From assembly GCA_016584495.1 (NCBI GenBank), contig WAID01000003.1:5536501-5600500 (forward strand): 64,000 bases of DNA. Direction: 5' to 3'. A program made the translations under genes and the position numbers. Positions within the stretch are counted from its first letter, which is position 1. Each line of letters begins with the position of its first letter. Source of the DNA: Celoporthe dispersa. Taxonomy: Eukaryota > Ascomycota > Sordariomycetes > Diaporthales > Cryphonectriaceae. The notes under the pieces are model-generated. The model searched no databases, was not told where the DNA came from, and saw nothing but the letters and a program-made list of their open reading frames with translations. Of this stretch, positions 11,927 through 23,169 are shown piece by piece.

Positions 11927-14900
11927 AGCGCTTTGATATTAGAGCGTGGGGACACCTAGGCCGGGGGGGGGGAGGAAAGAGGAAGGGGGAGAGGGAGAAA
12001 AAAAGGAAGGAACGCTGGGTGAATGATCGAATCAGAGGCCTGATGGGCTGCATACACACAGTACAGAATAGTGTAGTACACAGTGCTGTGGTAGTAGCTC
12101 CTTCCCTGACCAAAAATTGTGGGAATTGTTGTGACAGCTTGAGGAGCGATACCTCGGCATACTGTTTGTACATGCTCCTCAGCGCCAAATACTACTATTC
12201 TTTTTGGCACATACTATGTAGATAGTATTCTGTGCAGTACATTCGTGGTGGGTGAGTGCCACTGGCTTGACGCGCCCCAGTTGGCCTACGGGGCGGGCTA
12301 GTCGGAAACGATTAAGCTTTCCCTGTTGAAACCTCCTTGCTGGGCAGCATTAGTCAAGGTCACCTGTGCTGTCCTGTGGTAGCATGGCAGCAGAGGAAGT
12401 GGGCCCGCGGGTGAAATATCCTGAGGTTGGGGTGGTCGTCCGTGGTTGCAGTGGGAGGAGCCGTTGCTGGCTCAACCCGTCGACGGCAAGGGACTGGATT
12501 CGCCAGCCCGTCAAGTTTCAGCACCATGACGAGCCGGACAGCAGGGAGCCTGGCGCCGGCGCGGGATCCAGGAGGAGGGTGGTTGGGTGGCAAGTGGGTT
12601 AGCATGAGGGACGAGGGCGAGGACGAGAATGTGCAAGTGAGAAGACGAAACAAGCACGCTGGAGAAACGACCTCTGCTTTGCTGCTATACTAGTGAGCGT
12701 TAGGCTTTTTCTCTCTTCCCCCCCTCCCCCCTTCTTCTTCTCTTCGCAGCGTGGCTTTGGGAATGGATCCCTTGGGGGCTGGCGGGCAAGGGAAATTAAA
12801 GCCTGCAAGGGGCAGAACGAAGGACGGCGTCGAGATTGGCGAGCGTCACGCCGGCAAGCACATTTAGGGGACCAAGCCAGCCAGGGGGTCTCTCTCTCTC
12901 GCCCACGCCCACACCAGCGCTATGATTCGGCCAGTGTCTTGTTTCGAAGGCCGTCGTTTATGCTCAGTCAGGCACGGGAGCTAGTGCTTCAGATTTTGGC
13001 GTGCCTTGCCTTGACTCCCTGTTGCACCGACGTCGTTGTCCTGCAAGGAGGAGGAGGAAGGGGATAACCTCACTGGGTCTCGAAGGGCCCTTTCTCCTGG
13101 CTGTGCCGTTGCCAAGAGGACGATTCACCGGCGTGGACTCTTCGTACTGGTCAGCTGTCCTCCTCCTTCTCCAGTCTATCCTGCCTGGACAGGCGCTTCC
13201 CTCCCCCCTCCCCCCCCAAGAATAGCAAACTCCAACCAGACGGACCCGTTCGTTCAGACGGAAGATTGTGTGAAACATGTTGCTTGTGTAGCTTCTGCAG
13301 TTGTGGCACACGCGCGCGGGTGTCAAATTGTGAGTAGTAGCCAGGCATACCAACGGCTTGTGAAGGCGGTGATGAGCCACAAAAGAAGGAGGAGGGGAAA
13401 TTGAGTCCGTGGGATACTCGCATGCCATCATGTACAACTACTGTAGGGGCTGGATGCACCCAGCAGGTGATAAGGACGGGCATGAAGAAATTAGGATGTG
13501 ATGTCTTCCTGCGGAAGACTTCATGTAACCATCACGAGGTCGATGCAGTATGGATGGCGTACTATTGTGGTATAGTAGGGCGAATCTACGCCATCTCACC
13601 CTCGTGACCCAAGGGCAGCAGGGTGATCATGCAGCACCTCCCTAGACGTACATGTAGGTGATTTGCTAGGAGGCCATATGCGGGCAAAGATGTCACTGTC
13701 ATGGTCCTACTATGGTATACCTGCCCGTCACCGTCACCGTCCCCAACTTTGGCCAGCGCCCTTGCATAGCGCGTCAAGTTTCAAGTCATCAGAGATCGGC
13801 TTTATGCTCGGCAAGCTGTCGATCAAACAGTTGACCTTCTCTTTTCAGTCCCTTATGCCCCACACGCCATCACGCACCTCGCATCCATCCCGCATATGCT
13901 TGACCCTGCTCTGCGATCTTTTTCGGCCCAAGGTACACCTAGACAGCGCGAGCGACTGCAGAGCACTTCGTAGTGCTGACTGGGCGAGTCTGCCGCCAGC
14001 TCTCCCAAAGAGAGAGGGGGGAGGGGAAAACAGAGGAGAGAGAGAGATCTGCGCAAGTCGTTCGGACGTCATACTGCTTTCAGCCCAAGATGCGACTCTA
14101 AAGTCAAGGATGCCGGTGATATTCTGGCCATGGAGATGGAGGATTGTAGTTCGTATCTTGATGTTGATCTTGGCTGCCAACCGCATTCTTAAGCCTCACC
14201 CGGGAGTTTTGTGGTACCTCACTCCTCATCGCAGGAGGAGGCGATGCATGACATGCCGCCTTGATGGGTCTACCCGCCTGTCCCAGCATCGCAACTACAA
14301 ACTCCAAAGCTGGGTCTGTCTTTGTAGTTGAGCTTGGTGTCTTCAGGGAAGACATGGCTGACGGGAACCGCTCCTCTCTCCGTGAATAGATAGCTACTCA
14401 GTCGTGCTTGTTACTCGTCCTCGTGTTGTGGAAAAGGTCGATGCCTAGTAGTGCCTTGGTACAGTAGTAAGTATGTGGGCTGAAAACATGGTAGCGGGTC
14501 CCACCCGGGTCCTCTGTGGTTATGATCGAGGACCTCCCTGTGGGTGACTATCTCCATGAGTGAGTGAGTACTCGTTTCATGCAGAAAGGCGGCCAGAACT
14601 GTGCGCACCGCCTGGTGGAGAGGGGCCCAGAGAACACTGGCCTGGCATTCGCTCCGAGTTGTCCGCCAAGAGTTCCGCCCCTGGAGAGACGGCAAGCAGA
14701 GATCTGCAGTCTGGGTTTGCCGAATCACACAGCGGCCAGTACGTCAGGCCACCTTAACGTCACTCTGCCCTCTCGCCCTTCGCCAAGTCCAACCCCAGGG
14801 GAACAGGGACGAGCAGACGCACAGTCGACATGGTCGCTGCCAGGGATGGTAGGCCAGGCGAGAGGGGGACCAGAACAACCCACGGGAGATGGCCCGAGAG

Positions 14901-17900
14901 CTCGTATCAAATCGTTCTGGAAGAGGCGAGTGGATCCTACCACCCAGCGAGAGACAAGGCCCGCGACAGGGAGGCAGAGGGCAAAGGAAGGGCAGGTTCA
15001 GGCTCGCCCCCTGTTGATTCTGAAACGCGTCTGCCGCAATGCAACAAAAAAAGAGCGCCCGGTGGGTCGCTGCAAGCTCGGCCTCAGATATCACACCCAT
15101 AATCCTTTCTCGGGATAAGTTACTCACGAGGGGTGGGGCCCAAGGCCTGCGCTGTTGGTGTGCGTGACTGGAGAAGAGGGACCACGACCAGGAGGGAATG
15201 GAATAGAGAGGGCTGGGCCTCGCGGAACAGGCCAGGCACGCCCCGATTTGGCCCTCCTCCTTCAGCATCTGGGCCCAGATCCGATGTATCTCTCTTGTAC
15301 CTGAAAACCCTCCAATCCGAATCGGCGATCGGGGGATGATTGATCACTACCCACTCCACTCCACTCAGAATGAGCATTGAAGCAAAGGGTCCACGATTGT
15401 ACCATGGTAGACGAATCACAGCCGGAGATTTGACGTAGTGGTAGACCGCCACGGGCGAGAGCCACGAGCGGGTCCTGAGAGCCTTGACTGAGCGGGGTGC
15501 TTTGTTGAATTTCGTAGTCTGACGGCAGGCGCTCCTCAGCTGAACCAGGTCCGTAGCCAGTCGAAAGCAAGAAACGACCTGCTCTTTCCTTGCAGGAGAG
15601 GGGGGAGAGGAGAGAGGGAAGGAGGTAGAGATATATGACGTCGTCTTCACGGTAGCGGCGGTAGGCAGTCGCGGTGGGCGGATCTGGCTGTCTGGAACCA
15701 GCTGTCGCTGATCGATGAGGCTCTGTCCATCTGTGATGATCTCTCCAACCTAGATTGAAGCTTATAACCTTTTACTATGGTACAATTTACAATTACTTCC
15801 AATGCACCGTGCCCACCTCTGGTCCTCCGTTGGTCCCCTCTTCCATCCCCGTCATGTCCGTCTTGGCATCATATTAACATGTCCATGAATGAATGTGTAG
15901 GGAGGAGAGAAGAAGAAGAAAAAGGGCCCTTGTCCCATCAAAGCGGTTGTTGGCCTGGACAGGGGCCTGGACACAAGCTGCACAGCGGAGCGCGCTACGA
16001 CGAGCCACTACAGTCCTCTGGATCGATCCCCAGGGTGGCCTGGCGGCTACGGACAGCTGCATGAACCAGCGTGCCAGCAACGAGGGACAGACGACTTGGT
16101 CGGGAGAAACAGAGAGAGGGTAAAGGCAAGTTGGTCAGGGTCGAGCGAGGAGAAACAGAGAAACGGCTTCATTCCCACGCCAGAGGCATTATGAGACCTA
16201 TTCAGGCAAACGAGGATGATCTCACTGGGGCCCGCCTGAAGATGCCCCCCGCTGTGTGTCTATGCACGGTGAGGCTGTCACCTCTAGATCTGCCAGAAAG
16301 CACAACTACAGGTACTAAACGATCTACTGCGCCATGGGCCTACAGTGCTGCCTTACCCATGGCAACGTAAGGAGGCCATTCACCCAGGCCCGCATCAGCA
16401 CCCGCAGGTCGCTTCTCTCGGCCCTCTTGAGGGCCCCCCTCCCTCTTTTTTTTTTTTTTTTAAGCAACGTTCTGACGCTTATGAAAGCCGGCCACAGACC
16501 GCGGCCCGCGCTGCGAGATACTGTTGGCCAGTGCTTCGTCAAGCAGCACCCACTTACAGAATGCCGAGCTGCACGGCATGAATGAGCAAGAAACACACCC
16601 AATCAGAGCAGCTTCACCAAACCGGGCAAAGCGAGAGGACAGGGAAAGAGGACGGCTTCGACAAGGACGCCCTCCTTTCCCCGCCAGGCTAGACAGTGTT
16701 TCTGCGCCTCTGATGAACGTCTTAGCCTGTACCACGACCGGGCTGGCCGTAAGAGGCTCTCTTCTACTAAAACAGCAGTTGAAAGAAGCAGCGAGGACAC
16801 AGTTCTGGTGAAAATTACCAGATCCACTACGCCTCTGGCGCATAGGTCTCTTGGGCGGAACCCTCAGTGGTACCGTGTAGAGTATTATCATGCGCAAAAC
16901 AGCCGCCCGTTCTGGACTGCATGGGTGTGTGCGTGCTGATAAAATTTTAATCCGACGTGGACCCAGGAGCGGAGAGGGAGGGTTGATGTCCCTGTCTTGT
17001 TGAGAGGAACTATGCTCCCTCCTTGCCTCCCCACAACCAGAGAGCTCCAAGCCTCTGGCCGCCGCCAATTCTTCCTATCTAAGCTTCTTTCACAATCACG
17101 ACCACCCCCGGAACGTCATCTAGCGCGCAGTGTGACCCCAGAGAACTTTGGACACTGGCCACACTGGCATGTCCAGGTCGCCCTACTAGACTCCTCCCTC
17201 CGTGTGTGAGTGGTGCTAGGGACGGGGCTTGTTCAATGTCTCCACGGGCTGGGAGAGCTGGCTGGGTTAGAATCAGCTACCATGCCAGATGCTCTCGCAT
17301 TGTCAAAGCGCAGTTGCCGAGGAAGGGATCTTCGCCACCAGTCCCCAGGCGGCTCTACTACGGACTACGTACTACACAATATTTCTCTCTTTAGGAGCAA
17401 ATACGACTAGCCTGTTGATGTTTTAGAACGAGGAGATTTCCCCTTGCGGAGCGCCGCCGCCGCCCCCTTCCTGTCCGGTTCCCACTTTGTGGCTTCCCTT
17501 TTCGTTGAGAGGGATGAATACGTACCTCCATCTCCGTCCACCTCGCTTCGCATACTTCCAACCTCCCGGGGGGGGTCAGATACGGGGGCGTATGCTTGTG
17601 TGCCCCAGTGCGAGGAGCATCAGGACCCCGTCAAGCCCCACCCCTGACTTTTTGCGCCGAGTGGCAGACCCAATTTCTGCAGAACAGGGGGGGTCTGGCA
17701 GGTCATATCCTCTGTTGCGATGTTCGAATTGAGAAGACGAGTACGATGCGACAAACAAGCGCAGATGATTCCGCCGTTGCTTACGTCTCCTGTGGCTGTT
17801 TCCGAGCGGGCACGGGGGGAGCAGAGGATCTTTGTAAGGCAGGACAGGGCAATGTCAGTTTTGGGGCAGCAAAGTACCATCGGTAAGTACACACCAAACC

Positions 17901-19352
17901 GAACATCTCGGATGGACAAGAACCTTCAAGTCACAGGATCTCTTGGGAGGGCGTTCTCCCCCTCCCCCCCTAACACCGGTTATTTCCAAGCTGGTCTCCG
18001 TCAGTGTCTACTCTCAGTCCTCAACAGACCCTTACTGCACTGCACTGCACTCCATACCGGCCGATAATCCTCATTACCGACGGCCGGAAGGCAGCCACGA
18101 GGTCAATTCCCCGGAGCCTCGCTCGCTTGAGGGCCTGTTGTGTGGGTTACGAGATGATTTGACATCTTGGCTCTGACCCCAGAAGGACCCAGAGGAACGG
18201 CCCCAGATGCCTTGATGGGATACGGTTTGGCCCAGCCATGGCTCTGCCAAATTGCCCGCTTGTACATGCCGAGTTATAGCACTCGTGTCTGTCTGTCTGC
18301 CTGTCTCTCTCTCTCTCTTTTTTCTCTGCAGTGCTCGCACATCCTGTGGAGCCACCGTACTACTACTAGTATGTACACAAGCTGAACAGAGGACCTGTGC
18401 GCAAGCCCCAGCAGCATTCTTCTCTTCTCGGAGCCCCCCCCGCCCGCTCTCTCTGTCTTGCCATGTGCCCGCTGCGAGCGGTATCCGTGGGCAGCGGGAA
18501 TTGCGCAACCTCGTGTGCTCGTCGTCATGTCAACCGACCCGCAGAATCATGGTAATACTATAGTAGCAAGTAAGAGGCACTTGTCAAGGACCAAAAAAGA
18601 AAAGAAGAGGACCACTGGCAGCCTGCTGTACATAGTATACACACAGCCAGACCAGAAGAGCAAGCCGGCTTAGCTAAACCGGGCCCCGGCCTGCTGACGA
18701 GCAGCAGCGAAGGATCTGGGTGTGTCCTCAGTCTCACCCTTCCCAACACTTCCCTTTTTTTTTTTTTTTGCCTTTCCTTTTCTTCTGCTTCCCACTTCCT
18801 GCCAAGGTCTGGTAGTGGTGGCCTTGTCGGTGGTGGTGCTTGCTGCTCCTTCCTCGCCTTCCTCCTCCTGCTCCTTCTCCTCCTGGTACCCTCGTCTTGC
18901 TGACCTGACCAACGGCGCCCATCCACGCTTGTACCCTGGCTCCTCGCTGCCGCTGGCTCTGCCCATGTCTCTTCCCCCCCATGTCCACCCACCCACCCTC
19001 CTGGACCTGTCCTGTGCGCTGTGGTCCCGCCCGTCCAACGTCCTTCCATCCCCCCCCCCCTGGCGTGCCCTGGCCTCTCGCAGCCAGTCATGTACAGCTG
19101 GGCCCTGGCTCGTCCGCGGTGGACACCCCTGCCCCCCCCCAGTCCACACATTCTTGTCGTGCGTGCTTGTTCCTCTCGTCCTCCCCTTCTTCTTCTTCTG
19201 AGTGACCAGGTACCTGGACCGGTACATCCAGGTCGGACTGTGCTAGACCATTTGGAGCAGCACAGGCACGAATTTCCTTAAACCCCCAGGACATCCCTCT
19301 TTTATTCCCTTCCTGCCCCCCCCTCCAAGACCTCCTTGGAAATTTCTTGATG

Positions 19353-20657
19353 TTCAAGACTTTCCTCTTCCTCCCTCTTTCTTTATCCCTTCCTTCGTGT
19401 CTCAGGAGGCCCGTCGTCAACCCCGGACCACCGGTATCAGTCCTACTTTTTTCTTGGTGTGTGTGTGTTCTTCCGTAAAGAGAGAAGAAGAGAGGAGCCT
19501 CGCCATCATCTCCGCGATCCAGCACCGGCCCCGTCTCTTATTTTGACTTTCCGACAACCTCTCTCTCTCTTCGCCTCAGCAGCCTCCCTCAAGCATCAAC
19601 ACAGGTCGCCCAGCCCATCCCATCGTTGTGTGTTGCGTGCGGGTCCTAGGGACACATCCTTTCTCTCTCTACCCAACACCACCCCTAGTCGGTACTTCAT
19701 CCGACTGCTTGATTGATTCAGAACTACCATTTTTTCTTCTTCGATTTCTACGCCTTTAGGGGGTCCTGTCGCTTGCCAGGCTGTGCCAATCTCGTCTTGA
19801 TAGGGCAAGTTCTAATATCGACACGACGGACTCCTCCTCCTCCTCCTCCTCGGTTCGCACCAGAGAGGAAAAGGACGACGACGACGATAGAGTGAGGATC
19901 AGATCCAGCAGCATTCATTTGTCTGTTGTATCCTGTTCCTGCGGGTCTCCCACGGGAATCAGCAGTCTCACCCTCTGTCATCTGCACCTGAGCGCTCGGT
20001 GGCTTCAAGACTCGGAGAGTGGTCTCCACACATTCTCCGATCCCAACCCCCTATCTTTTTCCTTCCCGCGCTATTGACCGTGCCTTGACGGTGTCGGCCA
20101 GTGCACGCCCATTCCGCTAATTCGCTAGACGCAATTACGCTGGGCCTTCGCTGTGCGCTGTTTCTGCAATTTATTCCTGCTCAACCCCCTCTCTCTTCCC
20201 CCCCCATCCGGGCTGGACTCGACTATCGATCGCATCGCCAATCATCATCATCATCATCATCCCTTCTTCTCATCGTCCAGATCTCCTCCGTCCGCCTGGC
20301 TGCGACAACACACAAACTTGACGCTCTAGACGATCGTCAAGATTCCATTGCAGCATCTGCAACCCAACCCAACTACAACCTTGCATACGACGATCCTCAC
20401 GTCGCCATTTCCTTTTCTACTCTCTTGTCTTCGGGTGTTTCAACTGGCGAACACTCCACCAACGCTTTTGGTGCCGTCTCGACCTCGACTGTCAATTACG
20501 CTGCACCATTCCGCTGCTTGGCCCAGAACAACGCGGTTCTTCGTTGGATTGCGATCGCCGGGTTAATACCACTCTTGTCGCGGACGGGACACTGGAGTGA
20601 CCGAGCAGGAAGCTCATCCCCTCTCCCCTTTTCTTCAAGCCGTGTCTGCCCACTATT
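19353..20657 (+). promoter_or_regulatory. Probable long 5' leader of STE12, free of ATG for about 1.3 kb
   Basis: Reading the plus strand, the last ATG before the STE12 start is at 19350; the next is the start codon at 20658. The roughly 1,300 bases between contain none, although the surrounding DNA has many. The stretch is pyrimidine-rich (CT runs, a TCC repeat near 19831, an ATC repeat at 20241-20260). Absence of upstream AUGs is what selection against premature initiation would leave in a scanned leader, so I infer that transcription starts near or upstream of 19350. I cannot tell whether the leader is spliced. Confidence 0.55.
20241..20260. repeat. (ATC)n microsatellite in the STE12 leader
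   Basis: Nearly seven copies of ATC lie about 400 bp upstream of the STE12 start codon. The repeat avoids creating ATG in any register on the sense strand. Confidence 0.85.
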
Positions 20658-23169
20658 ATGTATCAACAACCAGGCGGCGCCATGGCTGCACCACAGAAAC
20701 CAGAGACCTTCATGCTGAGCACAGAGGCTCAGCAGGCGCTACCACATGATGCACAGGTTGCCCTGCAACAAGTTGATAATTGTACGTCGTCTCCTCCCTC
20801 CTCCCGTCGCTGTCTCTTGCTCCGCTAGCGTGCGACTAACACACAACGCGCGCTTGCAGTGAAATACTTCCTCATCTCCGCTCCCGTCGATTGGCAGCCA
20901 GACCAGTACATCCGGAGGTTCCTTCTGCCCACTGGCGAATATGTTTCTTGTGTCCTGTGGAACAACCTCTTTCACGTATCGGGAACCGACATCGTACGAT
21001 GCCTGTCCTTCCGTTTCCAGGCCTTTGGCCGCCCCGTCAAGAACTCCAAGAAGTTTGAGGAGGGTATCTTCTCAGACCTGCGGAATCTCAAGTCGGGCAC
21101 CGATGCCTCGCTGGAAGAGCCCAAGAGCCCCTTCCTGGACTTCCTTTACAAGAACAACTGCATCCGCACCCAGAAGAAGCAGAAGGTCTTCTACTGGTAC
21201 AGCGTGCCACACGACCGCCTCTTCCTCGACGCGCTCGAGAGGGACCTGAAGAGGGAGAAGATGGGCCAGGGAGGCCACCACCGTCGCCGTCAGCGAGCCT
21301 GCCCTGTCGTTCCAGTACGACTCGTCGCAGTCGCTGTACGAGCAGCTCACCAAGGCCCAGCAGGCCAACTCCTCGTCCTTCTCCGCCCAGCAGTCCTTCC
21401 CGGCCTCGCAGTCCACGTCGCCCGTCATGCGCGCCGTCGACTCGATGCCGCCACCTCAGATGATCCCTCAGACCATGGCCCCTTTGGCGGACGGGATGGA
21501 CGCCATGGTTCCTTACGGCGCCATGGCCATGGCCCCTCAGATGCCCCAGAACATGGTCAAGCGGGAGCCTGACTACAACCGGGTCCAGTACAACCAGAAC
21601 GGCGTGCCAATACAGCAGGGCCACCAGAGGCACGCCTCCATGCCTGCCTACGGCCTCGAGTACTCGCCTGCGCCGTCCTTTGTCTCTTCGCAGTACGAGG
21701 ACTACAGCAATCGGGGCATCTCGTTCGAGCCCATCACACCGCCGCAGCAGGCCATGGGCATCGCCGCCGAGCCTGCCTACATCGCCAACGAGGAGACCGG
21801 CCTGTACACTGCCATCCCCGACCACATGAACGGTGTCAACGGCCTGAACGGCATGATCCAGCTGCCCCCCTCCAACCTCGCCGGACCTCAGTTCTCTCGC
21901 GCCTACGGAGCCAACAACGTCTACTCTGTGATCGAAGGCTCGCCCACATACAAGCAGAGGAGGCGGCGCTCCTCCATCCCCCCTGGAATGTCGGCCATCG
22001 CTGCTGCTGCCGCCACCCAGGCTCCCCACAGACCGTCTGATCTCCGACGGTCCGTGTCCGCCTCGGTCGGCCCCGTGGCCGAGGGTGACGAGTCGCTCGG
22101 CAACTCCCCGCCAGGATTGACATACAGCAACTCGGGCATGTCCATGTCGGGCCAGCAGCAGCAGATGCATGACCTCTCGCGCCACGGCACCCCCCTGTCT
22201 ACCGTCGAGGGCAGCCCCGCCCTGAACCCAATGTCGCTGCAGCAGGACTACCCCCAGATGCCGCACGAGGACATGATCAACCCCCACATGGAGGAGAGGC
22301 GGATGATGCAGGGACCCAACGGCGTGATGCGCCGGGCTCGCTCGGCCACCGTCATGGAGCTTGGCCCCTACCCTCAGAAGTCTCACTCCTGCCCCATCCC
22401 GACGTGCGGCCGCCTCTTCAAGCGTCTCGAGCACCTCAAGCGGTAAGACCGGATTTTCACATTTATATCTCGTCAACACGGGAGATTACCTTAACAGGGT
22501 ATCTGACTTAAACAAACTTTCCAGACACGTGAGAACACATACACAAGAAAGACCCTACATCTGCCCTTATTGTAGCAAGGCATTCTCCAGATCAGACAAC
22601 CTAGCACAGTATGCCCCATCTTTCCTAGCTCTGCACTTTCTTTTGTTTTTTCTTTTGTCTTGGTGCGGGTCTAGCAGACCAGAAACTCCTGTTGTGTGTG
22701 TGGCATGTAATGGATCGATCGGGGAGAGTGAGAGAAGAGGAAGAAAGAAAAAACCGCCAGCCGTCACACCACACAGCACAGAGTCACAGCACAGCTACAA
22801 ACGCCCAAGACAGTCAGCGCAAAGCCAGACCGACAACAGAGGCTAACAAGCTTGATTTTTAGGCACAAGCGGACCCATGACCGCGGCGATGGTGTCGACG
22901 GACTGAACCTGTCCGGAGAGGATGAGGAGGATTTCTCCGGCGAGGACCACGTCGGCTCTCTGGGGGATGCCTCCCCCAACTCCGAGGGTGGTTATGTCAC
23001 GGCCTCGCTGAACTCGGTTGCGCACCACAGCACGCCCCCGACCTCAACCGGTAGCATGGGCTCCGGTAACTCCATGAACTCGCAGTCCAACTTTAACAGC
23101 CTTCAGACGCTGAGCCTGCCCATGGCCATCAGCACACCTCAAAACATGAACACCGCCGTCATGATGTAA
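20658..23169 (+). CDS. STE12: Transcription factor Ste12/StuA-pathway type with STE domain and two C2H2 zinc fingers
   Basis: Ste12 is the DNA-binding effector of the Fus3/Kss1-type MAP-kinase pathway, controlling mating, invasive growth and, in plant pathogens, host penetration. Exons are 20658-20781, 20860-22442, 22525-22608 and 22863-23169, about 698 aa. The STE homeodomain-like region covers residues ~42-150 (LKYFLISAPVDWQPDQYIRR, then VLWNNLFHVSGTDIVRCLSF). A long Gln/Pro/Met-rich middle follows, then two C2H2 fingers (CPIPTC..H..H near 22390, CPYCSKAFSRSDNLAQH near 22561) and an acidic tail. Intron 1 is 78 bp and intron 2 is 82 bp; intron 3 is 254 bp, clearly longer. One frame break lies at 21267-21271, where an extra G in GGG follows REKMGQ and the frame must resume EATTVAVSEPALSFQYDSS. 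The exon sum is 3n+1, as expected for one inserted base. Filamentous-fungal Ste12 differs from the yeast protein by having these fingers. The first in-frame ATG fits the ATG-free leader. Confidence 0.95.
22525..22608 (+). other. STE12: STE12 cassette exon 3: exactly one zinc-finger repeat, symmetrical phase
   Basis: The exon is 84 nt (28 codons) and is flanked by introns that both interrupt a codon after its second base (CG|A and CA|G). Joining exon 2 directly to exon 4 keeps the frame and restores a complete CX4C-X12-HX3H finger, because the first His and following residues are re-supplied by exon 4. Alternative splicing of STE12 zinc-finger exons has been described in Botrytis and Colletotrichum, from memory. 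That it occurs here is inference. Confidence 0.6.

Larger units (their letters stand above)
6710..19349. other. Gene-poor region of about 12.6 kb between NOC3 and the STE12 leader
   Basis: I find no gene here that I can support. Open stretches of 150-220 codons exist on both strands (for example 9992-10543, 13663-14331, 14564-15118) but they overlap one another, are unusually rich in Arg, Ser, Pro and Gly, and show no recognisable domain. The sequence holds many simple features: A11 directly followed by G10 at 11588-11608, G10 at 11963-11972, T runs near 16445 and 18758, purine-rich G-run clusters near 10742-10770, and a doubled 12-bp unit at 11903-11926. The first few hundred bases should hold the NOC3 3' UTR. 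The rest is plausibly upstream regulatory DNA of STE12 and/or non-coding transcription units. No transposase or long terminal repeat was seen. Confidence 0.6.

Noticed and set aside
9993..13277. Three TGAAACA/TGTTTCA pheromone-response-like motifs upstream of STE12
   Set aside because: About the number expected by chance over this length, and the motif also occurs elsewhere in the window.
13663..14331. 222-codon open frame with ATG
   Set aside because: No conserved motif, composition like translated random DNA, and antisense frames of similar length overlap it.
14564..15650. Open frames of 170-184 codons on both strands
   Set aside because: Overlapping on opposite strands and rich in Arg/Pro; no start context, intron structure or family resemblance.
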